A DNA stretch of 64,000 nt. Origin: Opeltia flavorubescens. Lineage: Eukaryota; Ascomycota; Lecanoromycetes; Teloschistales; Teloschistaceae. Position 1 is the stretch's first letter. The number at the start of each line of letters is the position of its first letter. Shown one piece after another: positions 12,601-27,771 of this stretch. The stretch covers positions 315,581-379,580 of the forward strand of contig KE546983.1 in the NCBI GenBank assembly GCA_000442125.1. Direction: 5' to 3'. The translations under genes were made by a program, and so were the position numbers. Under the pieces are notes generated by a model. The model was not told where the DNA came from, made no database searches, and saw only the letters and a program-made list of their open reading frames with translations.

Positions 12601-15600
12601 TTAAATTAGTTTTAAAATTATTAAGAAGTATTAAATCTTTTTTATATATAAATATATACCGTATATAAAAGAACTCGCCGGATTTAAAATATACAAAATA
12701 AATACGCCTTATTATATAATTTTACTAGCGAATTCTCTATTTTTTATAATTTTAATTTTAAATAAATATCTATAAAAAATAATAATAAAAATATTTATAT
12801 AAATTTATTTTTTAGCTTTTTATTTATTATAATTATTATAATTTTTATTTTTATATTTTTTTTGTCTACCGAATTATAGTAAAAAATTCGGTTAGATTTA
12901 TTTAATAAAAGCTTTTTCTATAAATTAAAACTACTATTATTTCTATTTTATAATTAAAAATTATACGCTATTTATTTTGTAAATAAATTATAAAATATTA
13001 TATTAAAGGTAAAAAACCTTTTATTAATAGATTGAAAATCTTTTAATAAATTTTATTTAATTTTATTTATTTATTAAATTAAAAGAATATAGTTTTATTA
13101 ATAATTATTTTTCTATTTTATATATCGCTAGAATTTTATAGGCCTATTTTTCTAATAAATATAGTTTAAATATTAAAAAAATAATTTTTTTATAGATATA
13201 TTTATAAAAGTAGTCTATTGATTTTAATAAAATATTAATTTTAATATTATAATAAAAACGGAATTTTATAAATAAATACTAATTATAAAATATTATTTAT
13301 ATATTATTTTAGATTTTTTTTTTAGTTTTTAAATAAATAAATAATATTAATTAAAGCCGCTAGAATCGTTTAAATTAAAAATATTAGTTTATCCTTTAAA
13401 AAAAAAATTATATATTATTATTTCTGAATTTTTATAGAATTTATATATTATAATTTCTATATTTTTATAAAAGTTATTAATTTTATTTTTAAACTTTTAT
13501 AAATAATATATTATATTATTTATTTAAAAAAGCCAGGATTTTTATTAAAATAAAAGATAATAATTGAAATAATATTATTAATTTTATTGAAATTAAAATA
13601 ATTAAAAAAGTTTAAAATAATTAAAATATAAATATAAAAAAAACCTTTTTTCTAGAATTTGATAATGTATATATTTAAATAGTATATATTTATTATATAT
13701 ATTCTATAAAATCCCGTATTAGCTTTTAAAACTTTAACTAGAATATATAAACGATAAGATCTATTATTTCAATATTTAACAAGAATAAACGTTTTTTTTA
13801 ATTTTTTTTTAATTAAAGTTATAAATAAAAATAATAAAAAAAAATTATTAAAATTATAAAATAAAACGACAGCGTTTTATTTTTGAAATTTTGAATATTT
13901 TAAACTATTATAGTAGTTGTAAAATAGAATAATTGTTTTACTATTAATATTTTTAAATTTATATTTTTATTTTAATAGATTTATAAAACTATTATAAAGA
14001 TTAATATTAAAGTTCTATTAGTTTTAAAAAATATAATTAAAGTTATTAAATTTAGTATAAATTATAATATCGATAATAAAATATAAAAAAAACTAATAAG
14101 AATATAATATATAATTAAATTAATTTGGATACTTTAAATATATTAATTAGTTATATAGAGTATATATTAAAACGCGATAATTATATAATAAAATCGCTTT
14201 AAATATACTATTAAAACGTAAATATATCTATATTATATAGCGATATAACTATATTTGAATAATTTATTTAGATTCTCCTCTTTTATTTATTAGTACTATT
14301 CTAGAGATTTTTATTTTTTAATTCTTATTATTTTTATTCCTTTTATTTTTATTATACTAATTTTCTTTAAATTTAATATATTAACCCGTTTAATTATATT
14401 AATCGTTAATACTAGCGAGTTTATTTATTCTATTACTATTATTTTTAAAATTAAAAAAGTTTTTAGTTTTATTTAGCTAATTTTATAAATTATAATAGCT
14501 TTTAAAATTATAAAAAAATATATTTTTATTTTAGCTCTATTTGTTATAAAAAAATAAAAAAAGATATTTTAATAGTATAGAAGAGTATTAAAAGAGAATC
14601 TATTATAAAATACAAGTATATATTTATTAAATAAAAAGATACCGGTTTAAACGCCGAGATATATTATTATTATTAAATATTACTATTAACGCAGCGACTT
14701 TATTAAATATAGGCTTATTATATATCTTTTTTAAAGCTATAAATGGGCTATACTATAATATATAAAAGGTTAGATTAAAATCTATTACTTATTCGATTTA
14801 CTACTTTATATAAATATATATTATAATATATAGATTAATTTTTTTTATAATATTTTAAAATAATTATAAAACTTAGGTATTTTTTATAATTTAATTACAA
14901 TTCAATTTTATATATTATTTTAATACTTTTTAATAATAATCAATTATATAAATTTATATAAATTTTAAAGCGTCGCTTTTTTACAAAAAATACGTTTGAA
15001 ATTAAATATTTTGTATTTTTTATCGCGTAAAAATTTAACTAGATATTATATTTATAATTAATAATAGTAGTTTTTATAATAAAAAAAAAGTTTTATTATA
15101 GTTAATTAAAATATTATAGAGTATTAAACTATTTTAATTTAATTCAAATTTTTTTTCAATTTTATTTATTAATTAATAAAAAGTTTTTTTAATTACGTTT
15201 TTTTTATTACAAAAGTATTTTTACTAATTAATTTAAATATACGGTTTAGCTTTTTAAAATAATCGTTTTCTAAAATTTATATATACTACGATACAATTCT
15301 ATTAGAGTAATAATATTAATATTTAATCTAATTTTATAAACTTATTATTCGATATTTTCTAATAGATTAATTTATAAATTTTATAGTAAAAGTAGATATT
15401 TTCTAGTAAATAAAGAAATTTTATAAGGTAGAATTTTATTTAAATATTAAAATTTTTTATAATTATCTAATTATTATTAAACTTCTTTTTATTATATACA
15501 AGAGTTTTTTAAAAATTATTATATAATATATTATAAATTTCTTCTTTAATTTATAAAAATTATATAAAATAATTTTTTTTATTATAAGCTTTTAAGTTCT

Positions 15601-16338
15601 AGCTATATTAATATTTAAATATTTTAAACTTCTATTATAAAAAAGAAATATCTTTATTATTAGCTAATATAGAAAATAATAATATTAAAGCTTTATTTTA
15701 ATTAGAATTTTTTAAAGAAATTTTATTATTATTAAAAAATAGTATTAAAATATTATTCTAACTAGAATCTTTTAAAGTAACCTAATTATTATTATTTAAT
15801 ACTCTCAAATTTTATTTTAAAACTTTATTTATATTAGTATTTATAAAAATAATTTTAATATTATTAATTAATTCTATTAGATCTTTTATTAAAACCTTTT
15901 TTTCTTTTAATTTATTTTTAATATTTTTAAAGGCTATATTAATAAAGCTAGAAAGTAATAATAGAAATCGCGAGGTATTAAAATTGAATCTATTATAGAA
16001 GAAAGAAATTAAATAATATAAAAGAGTAGTAGAATATTAGTTATTATAAAATAATATTTTTTATATATCTAGATCCTTATTTATATACTTGACCTATATA
16101 TAAAAAAAGTAACCGAATATATTTCCTATTATATACCAATCTTAAAATTTTTTTATAGTTTTATAAACTCTATAAATAAAAGTAAATCTAATATATAAAA
16201 TAATTAGCGAATTATTTATAATAATTATTAGTAGTTTTTATTTAAAATAATATCTTCGTTATAATAAAATTAAACCGGAAATTAATAAAATTACAGTTAT
16301 TAATAGTATAATAATAGCCGGAATCTATATATAAGCCG

Positions 16339-16393
16339 CTAGCTAAATAATTAGCAAGTCTACTTCTAATAGGAAGTTCCCGGTAAGTAGATT
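16339..16393. repeat. Hairpin-forming GC-richer spot
   Basis: Arms agtctactt (16357-16365) and aagtagatt (16385-16393) are reverse complements apart from one C-to-T difference. A shorter GCTAGC/TTAGC inverted motif lies just left at 16338-16355. The surroundings (16300-16410) are less AT-rich than anything for several kb. It could be the terminus of a transposable element or a decayed LTR. No second copy was seen in the window. Confidence 0.4.
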
Positions 16394-16440
16394 CTAGATA
16401 ATAAAACGGGATAGTATTAAAATTATAAAATTAGCTTTTA

Positions 16441-18060
16441 CTAATTAATAGATTTTAATAAAACTAAATATATAATAAATAAATAGCGTAATAAAGCTTT
16501 ATATACTATTATTAAAAATTCTAACTAGTATAATAATATAATAGAATTCTATTTTATTATAATAAAATATATAGTATTTAAATTAGTAAAAATATACTAA
16601 TATAAAAAATATAATAAAATTTTTAAATTGAATAATATTTTATATTAGTATTTATATTCCGGTTATAATAAAAAAACTATTTAAAATATAGCAATTATAG
16701 TTAAACTAATTATTAATCTAAAAACTCTATTAATATTAGTATAAATTTAAATAAAACTAGTTAAACTATTTAAAAAAATATTAAAAATTATTAAATTAAA
16801 GGTTATTATATAACTATTACTATAAACGCTATAATTAATTCGTTTAATTATAAAAATAATACTAGTAGTAGGCTTTATTTTATAAAAGTACTATTATATA
16901 ACCGCAAATATTCGTTTATATTTAAATATAAAGAATTATAATATTTATTAAAATATTGACTATATAATAAATTTAATTAATTTAAAGTTTCTATTAAAAT
17001 AACTACGATATACTATAATTAAAAAGATACTAGCTTTTATAATTATTAAAAATATTAATAAATAGTATTATAATACTACGAAATTTATAATTATCGAAAT
17101 ATTTATATCTAATAAAAAGCCTTTAAAGCTTATTAATATTATATATAGATTTTATTAAATCAATAAATTAAGCGCTAATATACTTATTAATATAAATATT
17201 ATAAAATTGAAAAATATTAATATATAATTAGCTTTTGAAATAATAGAAAAGTACTAATTACTATTAATACTAAATCCATTAAAATAAATACTATAATTTA
17301 TAATAATTAATATATTTTATTCCCGTTATATATTAGTAAAACTATTATAACCGCTAGTTTATATTAAAGCCCTTTAAACCTTTTATAAAATTATAACTTT
17401 ATTTATAAATCTAAAAATCTAGATACCTTTATTAATTATATATATATATAATAGAATATATATTTAAATAAACTTATATTAAAAATAATTCGCTATATCT
17501 AATTTAACTAGCGATAAGAACGTATCTCGATATTATTTAGGAATATAAAGTTAAGAAATACTATAAAATTAGCTTAAAAAACTATAAATTAATTATTAAA
17601 ATATTAAAACAAGAATTTAAATAGTTTTAAAAAACTTTAAATATTATATAGCAGCCGCTATAATAGCTATTATAGCCTTATATACCGCCGATATACTACT
17701 TATTCAAATTAATTATTAAATAGAAGTAGTATATTTTATAAAAATAGTAATTTTTAGAATATAAACTAAATAAATAATTTTAGCTATTTTATTTAAACGC
17801 TACCCGAGTTAATAATAAAATAATAGTAATATATTTTATATATTAGTACTAGAGTATATAAATATACTATTAATAGAAAATTAAAAATAGATTTTTAAGT
17901 CCGAGTAAATTTATATATACCCAATTAATATTTATAATAAAATAATTACTAATAAAACTTTTAGTAATATTTATAAAGAAAATTAAATAAAATAAATTAT
18001 TATAGTTTTTTTATTTTCGTTTTTTTACCTTATAATATAAAAAAATACCTTATAGCTATA
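16441..18060 (+). other. Unassigned, possibly upstream part of gypsy family 3
   Basis: About 1.6 kb of RIP-degraded DNA between the hairpin spot and the F element. It lies immediately upstream, across the F insertion, of a plus-strand gypsy whose RNase H and integrase are recognisable further right, so it may hold that element's gag-protease-RT remains. I see no motif that proves it. Confidence 0.3.
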
Positions 18061-18886
18061 TCGATAATTTAAATACTCGCTAGAAAAGGACTAGAGAAAA
18101 TATCAATACCTACTATAATAAGTATTGGTACCGTTTAATACTTTCTCGATACCTATTTAATAAGGGTTTAAAACCCACTTTTCCTATTAAATCTTTTTAG
18201 ATATTAAATACTGAAAATTAAAAAACAATAGGTATTATATAATAGATTAAATAACGGAATATTTTTTCTATAAATATATCGATAGATCGATTTAAATTCG
18301 TTTTTTATAAGGAAATTATCTGATTTAAACTCGTATAAAAAATTTTTAAAGCTATTTTTTAAGCTAATTATAATAGGTATATATATTTAGGTCGGGATTA
18401 TATAAGCTGTTTACTCTAGAATATACGCTAAAAATATAATATTGAACTATTTTACCTTATTTATATAATATAATATTTATTTAATTTAGAAGTTTTTTAA
18501 AAAATTTATTTTTAAGTACTTTTAAGTACTTGAATCCTGGTACTTAACTTTTAAAAATACCTAAAACCAAAAGGTTTTAAGCTAGATAGGTTTCCTTAAT
18601 AATATAGATTTATAGAAAAGCTATTTTTTTTATCTATATTTTGATTATATAAATTATAAAACTAGCGGCTTTTTTATTAAATTAAAAATAAAAATTTTAT
18701 TTTAACCTTTTTTAATAAAAAAATTATTTTAGTATCTAATATCTAATATCTAATACTTGATACAGTATCGAGAAAGTATCTATCGACTATTTACTAGACA
18801 ATTCCTTAATATTTCTTCGATTAATATTTAAAAATTCTTTCTAGCCAAATTCGATACTATCTTAAGAAGGTATTTTAAATTATCGA
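18061..18886. mobile_element. Family-F TIR element, copy 1 (non-autonomous)
   Basis: 826 bp, collinear with 36724-37576. Both ends carry an inverted repeat of about 17 bp: tcgataatttaaatac on the left, and its reverse complement with one extra base on the right. The left end holds a palindrome flanked by longer inverted arms (about 18087-18145), the right end a short array of a 7-base unit seen better in copy 2 as CACCTAA. No transposase is encoded, so it is a MITE-like or other non-autonomous DNA element. The superfamily is not determinable; TA lies on both sides of this copy but could belong to the element. It is more RIP-mutated than copy 2. Confidence 0.7.
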
Positions 18887-20598
18887 TAGGCCAATAAAAT
18901 ATTAATTAAAGCTTTAAAAGCCGTATTATTATTAATATTCAAGTATTTAATAAAATAATAGTACTAGATACCTATTTGATTTTTCTATAATTAAAAATCC
19001 TAATATAAATTCGTAGCGCTAAAATCCTTTCTATAATAGATTTTATAAACTTTTTTTACTAATAATAGATTAACTAGTAGTACCGCTACCGTTTAATAAT
19101 ATTTTTATATTTAGGGTATATAATATTTCGAATACCAGTAATAGATTATTATAACTAATTAATTTATATATAATAGATAATAAATATAATTTTATATTTA
19201 TTTTCCTTTTTTTATAAAGCTTATATTAATAATATTATATTTTTTTCTTTTTTAATAGAAGAATATATAGAGGATTTTAACTGGATTTATAGTATATTTA
19301 ATACTATAAGTCTATATTTATTATTTATTAAATAATTTATTAATTATAAAACTATATATCTATTAGCCTAGAAGCTTAATATCTTCAGATTTATTATACT
19401 AAAAGATAACCTAGAAATAATTATAAAACTCTCGTTTATATATATTTTTTAATATTTAAAAAAAAAATTTAATATAATAAACTGCCTTCGGTAGTATATT
19501 AATAATTATAGAACTATTATTAAATTATTCTAAAAATATAAAACTTATATAAATAGTAATATTATTATTGGAAATAATATTTATAAAAAAACTACTACCT
19601 GAAATCTATTAATAATACTTATATTTAAAGTATTTATTATATTCTATTATTTATAGACGCTTTTTTTATTATTATCGATTTTACTCTATTTTAATAAAAG
19701 TTTAATATTATATATAAATCTAGATATTAGTAAAAGATTTAATTCTATATCCTATATTTTTTATAATATAAATTAAGCTATTTATAAAATAATTAAAAAT
19801 TTTTAATATAAATTTAAATAATTAATTCTATTCTTTAAATATCTACTATTAAATATTAAAACATTCTATTAGTTTATAAAATTAAAGTTAAAATTATCGT
19901 TGAAATAGTTAAAAAGATCCGTTATATAATTAAAGTAGATAAATATATTAATATTATTTCTATAGATTATTCTATTATAATTAATATTTTATATTAGAAT
20001 AGCTTAAGTATAGTATCTATAAAAAAATTTAATTTTTATTTAAATTAAACTTTCGAATATTTTTATAATTTAAAACTAAATATTTATTATAAGTTTAAAA
20101 TTATATATACTATTCTAAATATATTATCGAGGTTAATTAGTTATAAATACCGTTTAAAAATAAATAAATTATCAAATATAAATATTTTTATTATATATTA
20201 ATCTCTAGTAAATCTAATAATAATCTTAATAAAAATCCATTTATAATTAATTAATAGGTATATTAAAAAAAATCGCTAGATTATAATTAAAAAATTTACA
20301 AAAACTAATATAAAATTAGATAATAATATAATTAAACTATTATATTATATTATTAACGCGCTACTTTTTTCTAATAATAATAAACGAGGCTTATACTTAA
20401 TAATATTTATTAATATAAAAAAAAATATTCTAGCTAGTATATAATAAAACAGGCTATTCTAGTTATATATATATATATAAACGTTTGATAAAAAACTTCT
20501 ATATATATAGTATAGTAATATAACTATATAGATTTATTCGCTACTATTTATAGTATAAAGTTAATTAAATATTTCGCTATTATTTATATAGAGCTTTT
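18887..20598 (+). mobile_element. Ty3/gypsy (family 3) fossil, left half
   Basis: Plus-strand gypsy remnant. About 19930-20150 shows the distal RNase H and its connection towards integrase; about 20330-20590 shows the zinc-binding head of integrase. Homology breaks at about 20598, where the minus-strand gypsy G begins, and resumes at about 27988 with the integrase core. The upstream part (18887-19900) should hold RT but is too decayed to map. The F element lies directly upstream and may be a further insertion into it. The element is broken in many places and has no visible coding function. Confidence 0.65.
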
Positions 20599-20599
20599 A

Positions 20600-20812
20600 T
20601 AAGATCGTTAGGTAAGCAGCCTGCGAACCTCGGGTCAACGGAGCTGCGTAGTAGAATATAGAAGATACCTATCTAGATAATAGTAGAACTAATTACTAAA
20701 GAATTAGTAATTTAGAACCCGCAGGGTTTTTATAAAATATAAACGCTATTTATATTAAATATAGCCCTATTTCCTACGAATTTTACTTCTATTAGGTCTT
20801 AAATTTTATAAT
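20600..20812 (-). repeat. LTR of gypsy family G (3' LTR of the minus-strand element)
   Basis: About 213 bp, alignable with 27772-27990 in the same direction. It keeps GC-rich stretches such as ggtaagcagcctgcgaacc that stand out from the surroundings. With the second copy ~7.2 kb away and gypsy coding traces on the minus strand between them, these are the two LTRs of one element. Ends are approximate to within about 10 bp. Confidence 0.75.
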
Positions 20813-23800
20813 TATATTTTTTTTAACTAGATTTAATCTTTTAAATTTTATTAATAGGTAATAAATTTATATAATATACTTTTATCTTTTATTAACTAGT
20901 ATCCGGCTATATTAGAATTTATAAAAATTAGCCTTATAAATTATAAATAAACGGATTTTATATATAATTATAAAATTCAAATCTTTTATAATTTGGTTAA
21001 AAATTTAATTATTCTTTTATTTTATTTAATTAATTTAAATTAATTATTTTTACTTTATTTAAATATTTATAAATTATCAATTTCTCGCTTATAAAATTTA
21101 TTTAATATTATTCTGTAAAGTCTAAAAAATTAAATTTATAAATAAATATATTAATATTTTATTCTTTTATTTATTATAAAATTATTTAAAATTATATAAA
21201 ACTTTTTTAAAACTTTTTTAAAGAATAGATTTTATAAATCTTTACTTTTAATTATATTAAATTATTTCTAAAAATTAAATTTAGAAATAAATAGTACTTT
21301 AATTATATAATTTCTAATTTAAAATTATTATATTATTAATTATATAATAATTAAACGCTTTTAGTTTACTCTAATAATATTAAACTATATTTTACTATAT
21401 AAAGTCGCTTAAAGTTTAATTTTTAGCTTTAATTTCTTCTAAAAAAGTATATAATAAAAAGTATAAAATAGACTAGAATTTTTTTTAAAATTATATTTTT
21501 TAAAAAGCTATATATATAATAAAATTGTAAATAATTACCTATTTATTAAACTATTATTTATCGAGCTTTTTTTTATTTTTATAATAATTTTTTAGTAAAT
21601 ATTCCTTGAAATATTTAAATAATTATACTCTTTTTTAAATTTTTATTATTTATTAAGTTATAAATTTTTTATAGCTTTTTTTTATTTTAAATTTAAAGTT
21701 ATAGTTTATAATATAAAAATAATTTTTAGCTATTTTTATAATTTATTTATTAAATTATAGTTCTGGAATTATAAATTTCTTTTATTTCCTTAAAATTTTC
21801 GTCTAATTCTACGAATTCTATCTAACCTAGTAGATAAATAGGCCTAAAAATTTTTTTCTAACTTTCCATATAACCTTCGCTATAGAGCTTCTATATAAAA
21901 AAGACTATAATAAAAAGCCGCAGTTTAAAAATATATAAAAAATAGATATTTTAAATATTTAAATTATAATCCCGCGATTTATAATTTTAATAGTATTTTT
22001 AAATAATTATTTAAAATTTTCAGTTCTTTTAAACTAAATATTAATTTAAATTTTTATAACTAGTAAAAGCTCTATTTAATATATATAATATATAAAATAT
22101 TTTTTTACCCGTCTTTATAACCCGTTTAGACTTTATTTATTACGCGTTAATAGGAAAAACTATTAAATATAGTTATTACTTGGAGATTAATTATTAATAT
22201 AAATAGGATATTTATCCTATTTATAGAAGGTATAAAATATAAAATTCCGCCCGCTATTTTTATTTGGAAAAAAATATTTATTATATATAAATAGAATAGT
22301 AGTAGTTTTTTTGATAATTTAATAATAAATTTATTTTAAAAATATAAGCCTATTAATACTCTTATTTTTATAGCGGTAAATATAATTAAACCTTTTATTT
22401 TTATAAAAAAATAAGCCTTTATTTTATTATAAAATATAATAAATAATATTTATTAAATTATTAATAAAATATATATATTAATAATTCTTCTTTTAAATAT
22501 TAATTTCAAATTTTTACTAATAGTTTATTTATAAATATAATAATTAATAGTTTTTTTTGATAATATAGATATATTATAAACTAGATTATTTAACTTAGTA
22601 TAGAAATATAAATTTTTTAATTTATATATATATTTCTAATTATAAATTTTTAAATAATTAATAGATTTTATATAGTTTATTTCTTTTTTTTTTATCTTTA
22701 AATATATTTCTTATCCTAATACTTATTTTTTTTAATATACCTATATTTAATTTAACTTATTCGAAATTTTTTATAATTTTTTTATATTATTTAGATTACT
22801 AATTAGTTTATAAAAATTTTTAGAAAATATAATATTAATTTAATAAATTAAATATTAAAGTTTACCTTTAATTATATATTAATTAAATATTTATTCTATT
22901 TTCTATTCTTTTTTATTTTCTATTAAAATAGGCTAAATTTTAGAATTTTCGTTATAAAAGTACTATAATTCGAGTAAACGAATATAAAATATATAATAAA
23001 TTCTTTTATATTATTTAAATAGCTTAAAAAAATAAATTTATTTATTAACTTTTTTTAAAATTTTAAAAGGCTTTAATTTTATATAATTTAGCTTTTTCTA
23101 AATTTTAAAATACAAATATTAAAAGTTTATAATAATATTTTTTTATTTTTTTAAAAGTTAATAGTTTTGTAATAAATATTATAATATTTTATTTTTTATT
23201 TCAAGATTTTTTTATAGAATTTAACTAAATATTTTCTTAAATTTTTTAACTAATTTATTTTTTTAAATAATAAGAGCGCGTTTTTATTTTAAAATTATAT
23301 CTTAAAATTTAATTTCTAAAATAATAATATATTTTTTAAATAATTTATTTAACGGTTTACTAATATTTATATATATTTTCTTTTTATAAATAAACTCTAC
23401 TAAAATGTTATTTTTTATTAATTATCCTACTTATAATTATAATAAACTTATAGATAATATTTTAAAATTTAATTTTATCGCTTTATTTAGTTATTAATTT
23501 AAAAATAAAATATAATATTAAATTTTTTTTTAATATTTAAATAGTAATAAAAAATATTTTCGAATTTATTTATAAAAAGCGATTTTTTATTATTAATAAT
23601 TTCTTATATAATTTTATAATATTTAATAAATTCGCGTTATAATAATTTTATTAACTTTTTATATTAATACTTTTAGAAATAAAAGTATAAGTTATATATT
23701 TAATTAATGAATTTTTTAATATAAAAATTAAATTATAGGTTTTTTTTATATAAAGGTCGATTATAAATAATAAATTAATAATAAAATCTATTATTACTAT

Positions 23801-26800
23801 ATAAAACAATTTTATCTTCTTTAATAAAATTATTTTTAATTAATTATAAAGCCTATTATAGTAGATTTATACTTTTTAATAATTAGAATATATTTTATAA
23901 AGATTTTTTATTTTTTTTATTATATTTAATTAATAATATTTTTTATAAACCGAATTTTTTATTCTTTTTTTTTAAAATAACCTATTCTAAAATTATTCTA
24001 TTTTATATACAAAATTTCTTTTTTTATCGCCGGATTATTAGATATATAAACTACTAGACTTCTTTAAAATAGTTTATCTTTTTCGATTCTCTATTTCGAA
24101 AAATCTTCCTAATTAGTAGTAAATTTTTAGCGCTATTTTTTCTTATAATAAAGGCGTCCCTTTATTAAAGTTTAAAAAACTACTCCGCTATAGATAATTA
24201 TATATTTAAAAAAAAATTTTCTAATTTAATAATCTATTAAATTAAAAGCCGAGAGTTTATAAAATTTAAAAATTATAAATTTTTTTAAATTTTTCCTTAT
24301 TTTTATAAATAGTAAGAATATTTATAATAGTTATATTATTTAAATATACTATTAAAATTACTATATATTTTATTATTATAAATATTCTAACTATTTTTCT
24401 TTTATAATTTAAGCCAGTGGTTTTTATTATAAAGTTTATTTTATAAAATAAATAGAAAATTATTATTATTATTATTCTCGCTATTATTAAATTTTTTAAT
24501 ATTAAACCTTTTAAATAGTATATCGGCTATATTTAATAAACCTTTCTAGTATCCTATATAGAAATTAAATACAGCTAGTTTTTATATCTACCGTATTTAT
24601 TTTATAGTAAGTTTTTCTATAATTATAAAATGTTTAAAGTTTTTATAATCTATAATTATATAAATTACTTTTTTAGCTTTTTATAAATAATATTATTAAC
24701 TTTTAAAATCTATTATTATAATATTAAGCTTTTTATTATATATATATTTTAATAGAATTCTATACTTTTAAATTTATAGCTAAAAATATTATTAAATACT
24801 AGTATAAACTTTTTTCTAGTTTTTTATTAAAAATCCCCCCTATTTAATACTTTAATAAATCTATTTCAGTATAAATTTTAGTATTTATATTATAATACTA
24901 TAAAATAAAAATTAAAGTAAAAACTTTTATTAATTTTTTAAAGGCTTTTTATACTTTTTTAAATTAAATAAACTTAAATTTAGTCTATTTTTTTTAATAT
25001 TATAGATTAAATTAATTAAAAAGATAATTATTTATAAAAAGCCTTTTTTAAATCGCCTATAAAATTCTATAAATTTTAAAAATTTTAGAATTTTCTTTAT
25101 ATTTTCTAGTATTAGTTATCTATTTATAGCTTTAATTTTTAAAGGCTTTATATAAAATTTTTACTAATTTATTATAAAGTTTAAAAATATAATTTTAGTA
25201 TAATAAAAAATATATTTTAATAATTTAATATATAAATAATATTTTAGTAAAATTTAAATAATTATATAAATATATTTTTAATAATTTTTTTTAAAAATGA
25301 ATTAGTATATAATTAAAATAAATTATATAAAATATATTAAAATAAATTTATAATATTATATTAATATATAATTAAAAAATAATAGAAGTATTTATAAATC
25401 TTAATAGTATAATTTAATTACTATATTATTTATAATAAATTTCAAATATAATTTTTTATTTATTTTTCTATCTATAATTTTAATATAATAATAAATATTA
25501 TAATTATCGATTTTAATAATTTATTTCGTATATATAAATCTATTTAAAGTTTTTAATAATAGGGATAAAAAACAGTTATTTTTAATAGTAGTTTTATTAA
25601 AATTCTTATAATTTATATATAATTATAAGCTATTATTTTTTTATAAATAAATAGTATTAATACTTTAATTAGATTACTCGAAGGTTTTTTCTAGTTTTTA
25701 GTTTATTTACTAATTAAATATTCTTAAATTACTATTAATTTATCTAATTATATTTTATAGATTAGATTTATTTTTAGCTATTTATTTAGCTTTAAATTTA
25801 TTAAATACTCTTTTTAATTATATATATTAAAGCTATCAATAAATTCTTTTATAAAAAACTCTACTTAGCTTTATAAAACCAGCGGAATTTTAGATCTTTA
25901 AGCCTATATAATATTATATCTTACTTTATTTAAAATAGTTATTTTTATCTTTAAATTAGATATTAAATTGTAAAAAAATATAATTTATATATTACTTTTT
26001 CTATTTATTATTAATATCGTTAATATAATAAATTCCTTTATAATATAAATACTAATCTAGTTTAGTATCGTTTTATAAATAATAGAATTATTTATATAAA
26101 TCTATTTCTAATTTTATTAATCAATATTAAAGTCTATTTTCATTAGCTAGAGATAATTTAATTATATTATATCTATATATATTTATAATATAATAATTAT
26201 TTCTTAAATAATAATTATTTTTTAAATATTTTTTATTTTATAATTATCTATTATATTTGTATCTAGTTGATAAAAGTTATAAAATAGAATCCGATAGTAA
26301 TTTACTACTTTAATTTACTTTAAAGCTATTTAGTTTTTAAATAAAAAAAGTTTTTTAATAAATATTTATAAAATAAAATTTTTTTTTATACTAAAATTAA
26401 TTATATAATAAACTATTTAAAGGCCTATAAAAGTATTAATATATAAAAAAACTACTATAGTAAATATTTACCGTTTAATTATTAATAATCCTTTTATAAT
26501 AGCGGTATATACTAAAGATTTTTTTTTTATATTTTTTTCCTTTTATTATATTTTTTCTATTTTTCTATAAATTTAAAATATATAGGATTATTTATTTTAT
26601 ATTTTTTAATTTTATAGATTTAATATTTTATTTTAAACGCTATTTTTTTTATATTTTTTTAAATATTTAATTAAATTCTAATTACTATTTTTATTATAAC
26701 CTAACTTTTTTCTTTTTTTTTAAAAAATTCATTCTTTAACTATTTTATTTAAAGAATTTAATATTTTTATTAAATATTTTATACTTTAATTTAAATATAG

Positions 26801-27771
26801 TATTTATCTTTTATAAATATTCCCCTAGTATAATATATTCTATTAAAAAGGTTTAATAAATTTTTAATTTTTTAAAATTTTATAGCGTTTTATTATTAAT
26901 TTACTTATTTATTTTAATTTATAAATAAAAAACTTTTATAAACTTATCTATTAAATAATCTAAATTACTAGATTATTATTATAAGTATTAGTTAAATATA
27001 GTTATTAAATATAATTCTTGCTATTTTATAAATTCTAATTAGGCTTTTATTTATATATTCCGGATTATTAAATTATTAAAAACATCTTTATAATATTTGA
27101 TAAAATTATTTTTAATAGATAATTTATTTTTAATATTTATTAGTTTAATATAATTAAATTATTAAATTTTAGATTTATTATTAAACCTAAAAGCTATTTA
27201 GTAAATTTTTTTTTAATAAAAATTTTTTTGAATAAAATTTTGAAATATTTTTTATAATTAGTAAGCTATTATATTATATTTCTATATTTAATATATTACT
27301 TTTCGTTAAATACTTTTAATCTATTAGCTTTCTATTTAATATTTAAAAAAAGATCGGTAATAATTATTATTATACTACTTCTTATAACCCGCGCTAGTTT
27401 CTAGCTTAATAATTTATAAATAAATTTCTAATAATTTATTTTTTAACTTTAGTTTCTAAATATAAAACCGAGTTTATAGTCTTTATACTCTAATTTTTTT
27501 TTAATAAAATTAATTTACTAGAAGCTTTATTTATTTAATTATTTATTTTTTAAATATTTCTTTTAATAAATAAAAATTTATTCGCTAGATTATTTTTATT
27601 ATTTTCGTTTAGATTTTTAAATAAATTTTATTTATTATTACTAAACTTTATAATTCGGTCCTTTTATAAAGCTTCTAGCGGTTCTAAAGTTTATATATAA
27701 AGCTTTCCTTTTTAAATTCCTTTTACTATTTTATTAAATAACTCCTTATAATTAAAGAATAATCAAAATTA

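Larger units (their letters stand above)
8985..16440. other. Unassigned RIP-degraded AT-rich DNA
   Basis: About 7.5 kb with no open frame and no motif I can defend. Patches of surviving G+C (9960-10130, 10430-10530, 12640-12740, 13690-13790, 14640-14780, 15960-16130) resemble the texture of decayed transposon coding DNA elsewhere in the window. It probably contains one or more LTR-type elements, but family and strand are undetermined. It includes an 18-bp tandem repeat (9555-9608) and a hairpin-bearing GC-richer spot at 16300-16410. Confidence 0.5.

Noticed and set aside
8985-16440. A further minus-strand gypsy element
   Set aside because: The texture and size fit, but none of the RT, RNase H or integrase layouts could be matched on either strand, and no LTR pair was found, so no element is called.
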